Assembly: GCA_036971475.1 (NCBI GenBank)
Contig: JBAIZL010000005.1
Span: forward strand, 250,453,323-250,517,322
Length of the DNA stretch: 64,000 nucleotides
Direction: 5' to 3'
From: Prosapia bicincta
Lineage: Eukaryota > Arthropoda > Insecta > Hemiptera > Cercopidae
Below are positions 47,732-56,637 of this stretch, one piece after another. Both the position numbers and the translations under genes were made by a program. Numbering within the stretch: the first letter of the stretch is position 1; every line of letters begins with the position of its first letter. Below the pieces are notes generated by a model, which saw only the letters and a list, made by a program, of their open reading frames with translations, was not told where the DNA came from and did not search any database.

Positions 47732-47750
47732 GCATGCACGCACCCACACG
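47668..47750. repeat. (CA)n(CG)n alternating purine-pyrimidine tract
   Basis: CA dinucleotides pass into about 16 bp of CG and then GCATGCACGCAC. A long alternating purine/pyrimidine tract with a CG core is the classic left-handed (Z) DNA-prone sequence. The 64-codon frame through it is an artefact. Confidence 0.95.
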
Positions 47751-47751
47751 G

Positions 47752-48095
47752 AATAACATGTAGATTTCGAAAATGTCAGTCAATTTTACCTAAATGTAAC
47801 ACCTTAAAGTTTCAAGTTTTGTAGACTAAGGCCTATTAGGTGACTCATGGAAAACTATCCTCGGAAAGAAGGCAAGTCTGCGCGAGTGATTGTATGAGGA
47901 GGTGTGAGGGTCACCTTATCCTCTAGAGTCTAGATAGGGTGCGTGTCGAATCTGGATAAAGTTTAGTTGCTACTCCGATACACTGCTATAGTCTAATGCA
48001 ACCAACATAATAAATATCATAATGACCTAACAAATAAGCCAGATAATGACACTAATATCTGAAGGTTACAAAATAACTTCCAGAACTGTAGCATA
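47752..48095. other. sequence without recognised genes
   Basis: Nothing supportable. Confidence 0.35.
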
Positions 48096-48096
48096 C

Positions 48097-48466
48097 ACAC
48101 ACTGCCACTTCCGTTTCTACACCCACTGCTACTTCCGTTTCTATACACACTGCCACTTCCGTTTCTACACCCGCTGACACTTCTGTTTCTATACACCATG
48201 CCACTTCCGTTTCTATACACACTCCCAGTTCGGTTTTCTACCCCCACTACCACTTTCGTTTATATACACACTGCCACCTCCGTGTCTACACACAGTGCCA
48301 CTTCCGTTTCTACATCCACTGCCACTTCCGTTTCTATAAACACTGCCACTTCCGCTTCTACACACACTGTCACTTCCGTTTCTATAAACACGGCCCCTTC
48401 TGTTTCTATGAACACTGCCACTTCCGTTTCTACGCATACCGCCACTTCCGTTTCTATTCACACTTT
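48097..48466 (+). repeat. 24 bp minisatellite array, about 15 units
   Basis: Units of the form ACTGCCACTTCCGTTTCTAC plus ACAC, varying at TACACAC/TATACAC/TATAAAC. Period 24 keeps frames open: TATSVSTH-like on plus, RNGSGSVY-like and ETEVAVFI-like on minus. It lies downstream of the host gene's exon 2, but I see no splice evidence that it is translated. Confidence 0.93.
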
Positions 48467-48469
48467 TAA

Positions 48470-49200
48470 ATAGACTACATTCTAGAGATTTCTTCTACTC
48501 ATTTTCTAGTCGTTCAATATTATTTGTAAAGTGTTGAGGGTTTTGTAACAGAAATAGGTAAAGCAGACGAGAGGTGCCGACAGATGTGAACCTTTAAATT
48601 TATTTATAAAGTAACATTATGTAGGGCGTTAAAATGTCGATATGAAAGCAAGGTAGTCGCATCATAGTTCAATAGTTCAATTTGCTTTTTATAATTATTA
48701 TATAATCTAATAAAAAGTCATTATATTCATGCTTTATATACCTAAAAGTTTACTTACTTAATATTTAACTTTTAAATTTGCTTAATAAATAGGTCCTAGT
48801 AAATTGTATACAAATACATATTATATATAAAAGACAAGAGTAATTTAGAAAAATCTATTCCTACTAATGTTAACAAACAAGATCTTATTCAAGTTAGTTT
48901 TTATTTTATAATTACAATAATATAAATATGTATGTTATGTATATACATAGGCATGTGAAGGACTCCTAATATTGAATATCCAAGGAGAGACAAAAAGTTT
49001 TTTAGCAATTTTAAATTTCCCTCTCTATACAGTATATAGTGTTGAACTATTATTTATGTTTGTTAATATTTATTCCCTTTCTTTTTTATAGTTTCTATTT
49101 TATGAAGCTGATGGTGGTCTATAATTTATTATTCTATTAATCTGTTCAATATTGCAAGGATTTTTCTCTTATAGTTTTAAATGCATTCTTAAGTTATTGA
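48470..49200. other. A/T-rich sequence without recognised genes
   Basis: Nothing supportable. Confidence 0.4.
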
Positions 49201-49204
49201 TTTT

Positions 49205-49340
49205 TAATTATGGAAATGTTGGCTCAGCGCCAAATTGCAGTATTTCAAATTGTACATAATTACTCAGTCAGAATCCGACCAAGACAACAAATGTTTTAAT
49301 ATTTGTTGATTCCATCTTCACGTGAGCTAATAGTTTTCAC
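49205..49340 (+). mobile_element. short family A fragment with degraded tRNA-like core
   Basis: ATGTTGGCTCAGCGCCAAAT near 49218 and CAGTCAGAATCCGACC near 49265 match the A-box-like and B-box-like segments. TCACGTGAGCTAATAG near 49320 matches the family terminus with the intervening part deleted. Confidence 0.55.
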
Positions 49341-49419
49341 TAAACACTTGTAAATATTTTTAAACTTGCCTATATTAGCACTTACTTTGTTTGTTGATGT
49401 CTAATTGTTTAGTCTAATT

Positions 49420-49795
49420 GTCCTGATTTACGAACATGAAACGGTAGAACGTTACATCGTCCCTTAGGAATTTCTGCGAAAGTTCCTATCAGACCAGAGA
49501 TCATCAAATAATTTCAAAGATTACCGAAGTCAAGCATGTCAATTAATTATGTTTTCCTCTTCACTTGCAGGTTATTTGGAGGCTAAGTTTAAAAAATGTT
49601 TTGTTGCAGTTTTTAAACGCTCATAAATAATGTCAAAACGTATGATTTTCACCAATAGCTGTTTCAACTACTCGTAGGGTTTATACTTTCTGTATTGTAC
49701 ATAAGCAGTAAGTTTAGGCGTATTATTAGGAATAATTGTTATTTCCTAATATATTAATTGTGGTACAGGTATATAATGTGTCCGGGAGATGTGTC
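49420..49795 (+). repeat. Penelope-like element pseudo-LTR, left copy
   Basis: About 370 bp, from GTCCTGATTTACGAACATG to the TAATTGTGGTACAGGTATAT region. It is present inverted at 51012-51378 and again in this orientation at 53595-53965. Similarity among the three copies is high over the full length. Pseudo-LTRs in direct or inverted arrangement are a hallmark of Penelope-like elements. I find no intact hammerhead core in it. Confidence 0.8.
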
Positions 49796-50077
49796 CCATT
49801 GTCAACTCAGACACAAGACAAGATCTAACTGATCTCAAAGTTTACGTAGGTTAGGGTATTAGGTAAAGGGTGGGATATTATGGTGGTGTGGGTGTATTTT
49901 GTGAGTGTTAGGAGTTATGATGTCAAAAAGTGCGTGTGAGTTATAATGTAATTGTGTGTTGAGTATGTGTGTAGGGTGTAGTTTGAAGTGTCTGTATATT
50001 TCGTATTGTTCGGTTGTGTAGCGTTGGTTATTTCTGTGTTGTTTATGAAGAATTTGTAGGTTAGATGTTATGTCTAT

Positions 50078-50569
50078 CTAGTCATGTTTTGTGGAGTTGA
50101 GATGTTCGGCGAAGTTTGATTGGTAATTATTGTTTTTCAATGCTTTTGTATGTTCTTGGTAACGTGTTTGGAAGGACCTCCCTGTCTGGCCTATGTAAAA
50201 ACTGGGGCACGAACTGCAAGTTAGATTGTAAACTCTAGTGGTGTTGTAAATGTCGTTGATTTTGTTGTTGGGTGTAAATTGTTTATTGAGAGTGTTGTGT
50301 GTGGAGTAAGCTATTTTGTAGTTGTATTTTCGTAGTTTGTTGGTTAGATTGTGGATTTTTGATGATCTGTATGGTATTGATAAGTATTTTATGGTACTGT
50401 CCTGTTGTGTGTTTGTATTTGGGTTATTAGGTTTATTTTTTAAACGGTTGTATAATTTGTCAATCATTGTTGTGTTGTATCCGTTTGTTTGTGCTATATA
50501 TTTTATGGTGTTTAACTCCAGGTAATGTTCTTCTTTGTCTAACGGTGTTTTAAGCAGGCGATATGTCAT
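50078..50569 (-). pseudogene. Penelope-like GIY-YIG endonuclease segment
   Basis: A 163-codon open stretch. VYNLTCSSC at residues 113-121 and FYIGQTGRSF at 124-133 are the GIY and YIG strands, with a CxxC pair between them as usual in Penelope-like proteins. TRYQEH at 135-140 supplies the catalytic Arg and the following His. FAEHL at 153-157 is the conserved downstream helix. The first 100 residues are the RT-to-endonuclease linker. The enzyme nicks target DNA to prime reverse transcription in this class. The host frame is broken, so the copy is not expected to be functional. Confidence 0.9.
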
Positions 50570-50700
50570 GGTGTTGTAAGCGGTTAGTTTATGTTGGTGT
50601 GGGTGGTTTGAGGAAATGTGAATGGTCGTATTGGTGCTGGTGGATTTTCAGTATATATTGAATTTATGTGTTTGTTTGTCTGTATGTTTAATTGTGAGGT

Positions 50701-50988
50701 CTAAGAAATTGAGGGAGTTTTGTTGTTCTGTTTCGATGGTGTATTTAGTTTTGGATGTATGGAATTATGGTGTTTTAAAAATATGTGTGCTCGGCGTGTG
50801 TTACCTTTATATAATGTTATGATGTCGTCGACGTACCTGTACCAGTAAATTATGTTATCTGAGTATTTGTTGTTGTGTAAATTGTGGATTTGTTCAATAT
50901 GGCGTATGAATATTTCTGCTAAGATGCTAGCTATGGGGGAGCCCATAGGTAGGCCATATTTGTGGTTGTAGAATGTGTGATTAATCAC
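50701..50988 (-). pseudogene. Penelope-like reverse transcriptase palm segment
   Basis: A 95-codon open stretch: GLPMGSPIASILAEIF at residues 12-27 is RT motif 4 of Penelope-like elements, and YRYVDDIITLY at 50-60 contains the catalytic YVDD box, intact here. It starts abruptly at the pseudo-LTR junction, so the fingers are missing. The frame is lost at the 3' end, just before the thumb and linker, which resume in another frame at 50569. Confidence 0.9.
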
Positions 50989-51011
50989 ATCTCAAAATTA
51001 CTTCACCTACA

Positions 51012-51378
51012 ATAACACATTATATACCTGTACCACAATTAATATATTAGGAAATAACAATTATTCCTAATAATACGCCTAAACTTACTACTTATGTACA
51101 ATACAGAAAGTATAAACCCTACGAGTAGTTGAAACAGCTATTGGTGAAAATTATACGTTTTGACATTATTTATGAGCGTTTAAGAAAGTGCAGCAAAACA
51201 TTTTTTAAACTTAGCCTCCAAATAACCTGCAAGTGAAGAGGAAAACATAATTAATTGACATGCTTGACTTCGGTCATCTTTGAAAATATTCGTTGGTCTC
51301 TGGTGTGATAGGAACTTTCGCAGAAATTCCTAAGGGACGATGTAACGTTCTACCGTTTCATGTTCGTAAACCAGGACC
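51012..51378 (-). repeat. Penelope-like element pseudo-LTR, inverted right copy
   Basis: Reverse complement of 49420-49795, ending at AAACCAGGACCATTAGACTG. With the left copy it brackets the RT/GIY-YIG remnant as a roughly 2 kb inverted-repeat structure. Confidence 0.8.
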
Positions 51379-51392
51379 ATTAGACTGAAGAG

Positions 51393-51924
51393 CAGGGGTC
51401 TCCGATCTTTTCTATTGAAGGGCCAAATTGAAAACATTTCGATGGAAGGGCCGGCAATATTTCAGGGCAGACAATCTAGCCCCAACCCCCACCACACACC
51501 CAGGACGTTTTTTCTAATCAAAAGCTCAGTGGTGGTTTTTGAGATTTTCTTGCTTAATTTTTTTACTTGTTTACCGCTAGTTCTACATTTATAGAGGAAA
51601 CAAATGGCAAGTGAGAGACGAGTACTGTACTCATATCTAATAGTAAAAATGCTTAAAAGGAAATATCTTTAGTTACGACTCGAAGTAGTAGTACGACAGT
51701 AGTAGCCAAGCTCTGAGAAAGGTGACATCATCGCCGAAACTAGTCTGTTGTGAACTAGTGCGTTTGTTTATTAAAAACTAAATTTTGGTGAGATTTTGAA
51801 TCAACTATTCTGGAAATAAATTACCAAAAATATTTTTTTGCCCAGTATGATAGCTTTCCGTGGGCCGGAAAAATTCTGTTCGCCAGTCGGATGTATCTCG
51901 CGGGCCGCAGATTGGAGATCCCGG
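51393..51924. mobile_element. hAT-type non-autonomous element (about 530 bp)
   Basis: Starts CAGGGGTCTCCGATC and ends GATTGGAGATCCCGG, imperfect 15 bp inverted repeats of the hAT/Charlie type. GGGCCAAATTG and GGGCCGGAAAAATTC motifs inside both ends also fit. No transposase frame. Its middle is occupied by a ribozyme-bearing fragment (about 51680-51790). Flanking octamers CTGAAGAG and GACTAGAG resemble each other only partly, so the target duplication is uncertain. Confidence 0.65.
51707..51750 (+). ncRNA. hammerhead-like ribozyme motif (ACUAGU type) inside a hAT element
   Basis: CTGAGAA at 51713-51719 (core changed from CUGAUGA), an unpaired A, then a perfect 5-pair stem II GGTGA-CATCA-TCGCC, and GAAACTAGTC at 51736-51745 with palindromic ACUAGU and C17. 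The upstream AGTAGCCAAGCTCTGAG matches the repeated centre of the palindrome at 30.6 kb. The core mutation probably disables it. Confidence 0.45.
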
Positions 51925-51929
51925 GACTA

Positions 51930-52035
51930 GAGTATTCGACATAAAAGTACAACATATTAGTAGTACAATAAATCGTGAAAACATTATTTGTAATTTTCAA
52001 ACACCAAATGAAAAAAAAAGATGACTATGTTTGGA
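51930..52035. other. short spacer
   Basis: A/T-rich DNA between the hAT element and the next family A fragment; nothing recognised. Confidence 0.3.
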
Positions 52036-52039
52036 CTAA

Positions 52040-52415
52040 TATATATTTTATATCATTATTTATGATAGTGTGGTAGCCATGGCAACAATTTAGTATTGCG
52101 CAACGAAGGGTTCCACGACAACCAGATGGGGGGGGGGGCAAAAGAAAAATTTATATTCATTTTTGAGTTGAAATTTCTAGCTATTGGAGAGTTGGCTCAT
52201 TGCCAAAGCGCTAGACTTTGAAGATGAAGATACTCAGTTCGAATCCGTCCTAGATCCTATAATTCTATAATTTAATTATTGAATAAATATTTGAAAAAAC
52301 TGTGTAAACATCAATTGTCATTTACTACAGGCTATACCTATTTGATCTTGATTGGATGAATAAATACATATTTTACTAGTGAATGAATATTTGTACAAGA
52401 TATATACCAGGACAG
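52040..52415 (+). mobile_element. family A copy, 5' truncated, tRNA-like core and X-box
   Basis: The X-box-like GTAGCC-AT-GGCAAC is at 52074-52087. A run of about 13 G at 52126-52138 expands the family's CAGATGGGG. GTTGGCTCATTGCC (A-box-like) near 52191 and AGTTCGAATCCGTCC (B-box-like) near 52236 are well preserved. It ends near ATATATACCAGGACAG without the GAGCTAATAG terminus. Confidence 0.75.
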
Positions 52416-52419
52416 TTAA

Positions 52420-52585
52420 AGAAGACTTGATTAAATTTGAGTTTTATATGTTTGTAGAAAATATTTGAAGCTGACAACTCAAATAAACATCAAGGTTTAG
52501 ATGTGTCAAATCTTATTGATATCAAACGTATCGAGCGGCAAAAGGTTGTACGAGAATCTCTACGCAATTATCTAAGGCTCTAAAC
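52420..52585. other. short spacer
   Basis: Nothing recognised between the family A copy and the hAT-like sequence that follows. Confidence 0.3.
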
Positions 52586-52586
52586 T

Positions 52587-53165
52587 AGGGGTTGTCAAAC
52601 TCTGGTACGCGTGCCCCTTGGGCTCGCGGGGCAGGTTAATGAAAAATTAAACCATTTATATTTCTTTATGTTTCATAATCACGCAAGGTTATAATTTAAT
52701 AATGGAATCTAATTGGATACTTGTGCGGTCAATTTACATGGAACCAACATTGAAGACAAGTATAAAGGAATACTTCCCACCCACAGAAAAAATGTTCTAC
52801 TAGATCCGTGAACGCTATTCGTTTTATGCTATTGAAACTTTGAGCAGCCTGACAACATTCTATAAGCGCAACTGATTAAACTATCATGTGATCCTACGTT
52901 AAAAACAATATTTCAGTGCTACGTTGTTAGATTTTTGGATCGGTGTTGGAAAGCTTTACCAAAAACTTTCATATACTGCTGTAAAGATTTTTATGAGGTT
53001 TTCAACTACATACCTATCTGAGAGAGAGTGTTCTAGCTTCAAAAAATATGCAGAAACAAGCCTAATGTTGAGGACGATTTAAGGTTATACTTAAAACTTG
53101 AGTCCAACATTGAGGAGCTATGTAAAAAGAAGCTCATCCTTCCCGTTAATTTGTTGTAATGTGTT
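52587..53165 (+). pseudogene. hAT transposase remnant (ZBED/Charlie-like C-terminus)
   Basis: TAGGGGTTGTCAAACTCTGG near 52587 resembles a hAT inverted-repeat end. Downstream, three frames carry consecutive pieces of a hAT C-terminal dimerisation region: LIKLSCDPTLKTIFQCY (about 52877), FWIGVGKLYQKLSYTAVKIF then MRFSTTYLSERECSSFKKY (52933-53050), and VEDDLRLYLKLESNIEELCK (about 53068-53130). The order FW..LS..A..FSTTYL.E..FS.....DDLR....I..LC is that of ZBED5-like hAT proteins. At least two frameshifts are present; there is no N-terminal zinc finger in the window. Confidence 0.8.
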
Positions 53166-53169
53166 TCAA

Positions 53170-53410
53170 ATATATTGCTTTCTTTTAAAAAGGCGTTTTT
53201 TATTTAAAAACAACGAAGGGTAAAAATTTTAATTTTTTATAAAGGGGTCTGATGATGGTTGTATGACTATTATTATTTGTTAGTGGCCTAATATTCAGAA
53301 GAAACCAATCAAATTTTGTAAAGTTATTAGGCGTCGATGAAATATTTTCTATCTTTATAGAAATTTTTGCAAAACTAATGCTAAAATATTATACTCAATA
53401 AACGCTAATA
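53170..53410. other. A/T-rich spacer
   Basis: Nothing recognised; no matching 3' hAT inverted repeat was found. Confidence 0.3.
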
Positions 53411-53411
53411 A

Positions 53412-53500
53412 CCATAGTAGTATCGACGACAATATCGTCATAATCATTGGTTGCTTACTCTTAGTGATGATAGCGACAGGGTTGCCGAGACTAGTCTGTC
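53412..53500 (+). ncRNA. badly decayed hammerhead-like pair (ACUAGU type)
   Basis: The right member (plus) has GTGATGA at 53464-53470 and GAGACTAGTC at 53487-53496, that is, C3 and A14 mutated. A left member on the minus strand reads GACGATATTGTCGTCGATAC. The arrangement matches the palindrome at 30.5-30.8 kb. Inactive if ever functional. Confidence 0.35.
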
Positions 53501-53594
53501 TAGTAAGCTCTACATAAGTGAAAATGGACACTAAATTTTAGCATTTAGTTTTGTGTATTAATCTAAACTCTAACTAATAAAACTTGATTTGGTT

Positions 53595-54223
53595 ATTGTC
53601 CTGGTTTACGAACATGAAACGGTAGAACGTTACATCGTCCCTTAGGAATTTCTGCGAAAGTTCCTATCACACCAGAGACCAACGAATATTTTCAAAGATG
53701 ACCGAAGTCAAGCATGTCAATTAATTATGTTTTCCCCTTCACTTGCAGGTTATTTGGAGGCTAAGTTTAAAAAATCTTTTGCTGCAGTTACTTAAACGCT
53801 CATAAATAATCTCAAAACGTATGATTTTCACCAATAGCTGTTTCAACTACTCGTAGGGTTTATACTTTCTGTATTGTACATAAGGAGTAAGTTTAGGTGT
53901 ATTATTAGGAATAATTGTTATTTCCTAATATATTAATTGTGGTACAGGTATATAATGTGTCCGGGAGATGTGTCCCATTGTTAACTCAGACACAAGACAA
54001 GATCTAACTGATCTCAAAGTTTACGTAGGTTAGGGTATTAGGTAGAGGGTGGGATATTATGGTGGTGTGGGTGTATTTTGTGAGTGTTAGGAGTTATGAT
54101 GTCAAAAAGTGCGTGTGAGTTGTAATGTAATTGTGTATTGAGTATGAGTGTAGGATGTAGTTTGAAGTGCCTATATATTTCGTATTGTTCGGTTGTGTAG
54201 CGTTGGTTATTTCTGTTGTTGTA
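53595..54223 (+). mobile_element. second Penelope-like fragment: pseudo-LTR plus 3' coding tail
   Basis: 53595-53965 matches the pseudo-LTR at 49420-49795. The remainder, to about 54223, matches 49795-50040, including the GGGTGGGATATTATGGTGGT and CGTATTGTTCGGTTGTGTAG segments (the C-terminal coding end read on minus). The match stops abruptly at GTTATTTCTGTTG, so this is a 5'-truncated insertion in the same orientation as the larger copy, with only scattered differences. Confidence 0.85.
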
Positions 54224-54351
54224 AAACTGAAAATGTTTTTCTGTAACGTAAGCAACACAAGTCGTTATTGTACAGCTTTACAATAGGAAAGGTCGGGTAA
54301 AGTTTAACAGAAAACAAAAAGGAAAGGATTCTTGGCCGACATCACTGAATA

Positions 54352-54594
54352 ATAGGTCTAGAGCAAATAGCTCAACTGAAGGACCGCAACTGGGGTGCTA
54401 GACACTACTAGGACCTCTTCATTGGTTAACTAGAGGACTTTCAAATTAATCTAAAGTTGATGCAATTGTTCATAGCTCAGGGCAATGATAGAGAACTTAA
54501 GAAATGGTTCACGAGAAGGACTGAAAAAAGAGAAGTTGAGGAATATGTGACACTGGACAAGAAGAGGTGCGTGTGGCTGAGCTGCTCTAAATAA
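54352..54594 (+). pseudogene. unidentified protein-coding pseudogene fragment
   Basis: One frame ending in TAA at 54592-54594 reads EQIAQLKDRNWGARHY, stop, DLFIG, stop, LEDFQINLKLMQLFIAQGND, then RELKKWFTRRTEKREVEEY and VTLDKKRCVWLSCSK. Two stop codons interrupt an otherwise strongly coding-like charged sequence of about 78 codons. No introns are seen in the fragment. I do not recognise the family. It could be a gene relic, a processed copy, or the C-terminus of an unlisted transposon protein. It starts about 130 bp after the truncated Penelope copy. Confidence 0.5.
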
Positions 54595-54595
54595 G

Positions 54596-55118
54596 AGACG
54601 ATCTTACTTTCAATACATATATTTAATTTTAAAACAATCATGTTGAATATGATTTAAACATTGTTATTAAGTGCAGCATTTTTGGAATAAATAACCAAAA
54701 CTGTATATTTTCTATGAAAATGTAAGATTCTTGTATTTATGTGTCGTGGTTTTGAAGTCGAAATCACGTTTTAATTTAAAATTAAATTTTGTGGTATTAT
54801 GGTAGAAAGGGGAACAAACACGTTCGCTGCATATGTAATTTTGTGGAAGTTAATAATGCGATCAAACGCAAAAACGTCCCACTGAATATCATAACAACTG
54901 CAGTACTCTATTCTAAAAAGACTTTTTATTTTCTATTTATAGTGACGATAATTGTATTTTTAATTTACTATTTCTTTATTAATATAAACACATTTGAAAA
55001 AAAAACATAATATAACGTAGATAATTGGTATTCTATTTGTTTTCCAAGAAAATACCTTGAGAATTCTCTTAGAATAATAATGGCCAAATATTAAAGAACA
55101 AGTTATATAATTTTTTTA
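54596..55118. other. A/T-rich sequence without recognised genes
   Basis: The 73-codon frame at 54789-55010 is A/T-driven (Phe/Ile/Tyr-rich end) without a domain. Confidence 0.35.
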
Positions 55119-55119
55119 A

Positions 55120-55187
55120 AAATTAAATTCCTACTTAAATGAACAAAGAAAAATTTTATTTGAGTTTCTATTTATTTTGCAATTATA

Positions 55188-55253
<66 letters not shown>

Positions 55254-55865
55254 AAATACTAAGCGGCAAAATAGAAAGAAAATTTACTTGCAATTTTCCA
55301 TTTTCCTTTCTATCTATGGTGATGCACTATTCACTTTCTTTTTTTCGTCGCTTGGATTCTGTTGTAGTTTCTTTTCAGTTTGATTTCCCATTGTCCGTGT
55401 GTGAAGCAAGATTCGATACTGTTAATTTAGTTTGTTTGTGTATTTTGTTTTTTTCATTAATTTTTAATCCTAGAGCATTATTTATGATATTGTGTGGTAG
55501 CCATGGCAACAACTCAAGGTTGTACAGTGGACATTTAGACGACAACCAGGTGAAGGGGAAAAATCATATATCTTTGGGAAGTAGATTTCTAGCTATGGAA
55601 AAGTTGGCACATTGCCATAGCGCTGGACCTCGAACATAAAGATCCGATCTCAGTTCTATTCCGTTCTAAGTCCCCAAATTTTTGTAATGTAATTACTGAA
55701 TAACTATTAAGAAAACTGTTTCAACATCAACTGTCCTCTTATATAGGTTAAAAGGGATGTATTTAAACGTGAGAAGACAAATTAAAAAACGTATTATAAT
55801 AACGATTGAAAATTTATACAAAACTTATATCAAGAGAGTGTGAGATAATAGAAGGAACTGACAAA
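55120..55865 (+). mobile_element. full-length family A element
   Basis: Begins AAATTCCTACTTAAATG and ends GATAATAGAAGGAACT, giving AATTCCT/AGGAA inverted ends. In order: a TA tract (about 55193-55250), GCGGCAAAATAGAAAG, a segment with AAGATTCGATACTG (second B-box-like), the X-box-like GTAGCC-AT-GGCAAC at 55497-55510, a degraded tRNA-like core (AGTTGGCACATTGCC), and the common 3' part. The 107-codon frame at 55316-55639 runs through the same part as frames in other copies (SLF.RL..VVVSF.F.FALSV-like), but stops are not conserved and I regard it as chance or a relic. Confidence 0.75.
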
Positions 55866-55866
55866 A

Positions 55867-56330
55867 TAGGGGTATTATATATGGGGGTACAAGTTAAGAT
55901 GGTAAATGTGAGAAGACTTTTAAAATTGGGGTGGGAAAAATTATTGAAACAAAATATAATGGAATCAATATTTTCACGGCGCTGACTAGATAAAAGTGAT
56001 GCAGATATAAGAAGTGTTTGCCTATACTGGTTTATTCAGGAGGAGAAAGGTTTGTATATAATTAACATGTACTCTTGTACTTCAGATCCGTGATTATTTT
56101 CTACTTATTAGTCCACTCACAGTACAAGGTCCAGACTATAAAAAAATAATAAATCACAAAAAAATATACATAAAAAACATACTTATTGCAGGCGTACGAT
56201 CGAAGTGGTGTGCATAGTTGGAGGTATAAGCAAAACGAAATTTTCACTTTCTACTTTCCGAATTCACCTTGAAATAATTATTACAAAGTAATTGGTTATT
56301 TTTAAAATATCTAATAAGTATATATATCTA
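55867..56330. other. A/T-rich sequence without recognised genes
   Basis: Nothing supportable. Confidence 0.35.
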
Positions 56331-56333
56331 TAT

Positions 56334-56568
56334 ATAATTAATAAATTAAATATATTTAAAAAACAAGAATACTTTTAATGAATATATTTATTCAAAGCTT
56401 TTCGCCGATAAAATAGTATCAGCATCTAGTATCAACCTAGTTTTATTAGATAATTATTTTCCTGAAGATGCTGATACTATTTTATCGGCGAAAAGCTTTG
56501 AATAAATATATATTCATTAAAAGTATTCTTGTTTTTGAAATATTTTTAATTTATTAACTATATTACAA
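56334..56568. repeat. palindrome with hammerhead-like arm (AAGCUU type)
   Basis: The left arm holds AAAGCTTTTCGCCGATAAAA and the right arm holds its complement TTTTATCGGCGAAAAGCTTT, with arms of roughly 95 bp and a 38 bp spacer. The right arm has a full CTGAAGA core; the left arm is cut at GATG of the core. A TA tract (56590-56632) follows. Confidence 0.85.
56456..56506 (+). ncRNA. hammerhead-like ribozyme motif (AAGCUU type)
   Basis: CTGAAGA at 56462-56468 (CUGANGA), unpaired U, stem II GCTGATA/TATCGGC with loop CTATTT, GAAAAGCTTT at 56490-56499 (GAA, palindromic AAGCUU, U17). Stem I is UUC/GAA plus A/T pairs. Nearly identical to 22640-22691. Core positions are intact; the short stem I makes activity uncertain. 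Confidence 0.5.
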
Positions 56569-56585
56569 GAAAACAAATCACTATA

Positions 56586-56634
<49 letters not shown>

Positions 56635-56637
<3 letters not shown>

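Larger units (their letters stand above)
49800..50990 (-). pseudogene. Penelope-like element RT/GIY-YIG coding remnant
   Basis: Minus-strand coding remnant between inverted pseudo-LTRs. It contains part of a reverse transcriptase, then a linker and a GIY-YIG endonuclease: the domain order of Penelope-like retroelements. The frame shifts near 50700 and a stop near 50078 cuts the C-terminal tail, which reads on in coding-like form (LQILHKQHRNNQRYTTEQYE) to about 49850. The RT N-terminal part is absent because the copy runs directly into the inverted pseudo-LTR at about 51010, so this is a 5'-truncated, inactive insertion. Both domains are described separately. Confidence 0.9.

Noticed and set aside
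48198..48473. Ser/Thr-rich 91-codon frame
   Set aside because: Product of the 24 bp minisatellite; comparable frames exist on the opposite strand.
49420..49795. Hammerhead ribozyme in the Penelope pseudo-LTR
   Set aside because: GAAAC and CTGATTTACG occur but no CUGANGA core with a matching stem II and stem I could be built on either strand.
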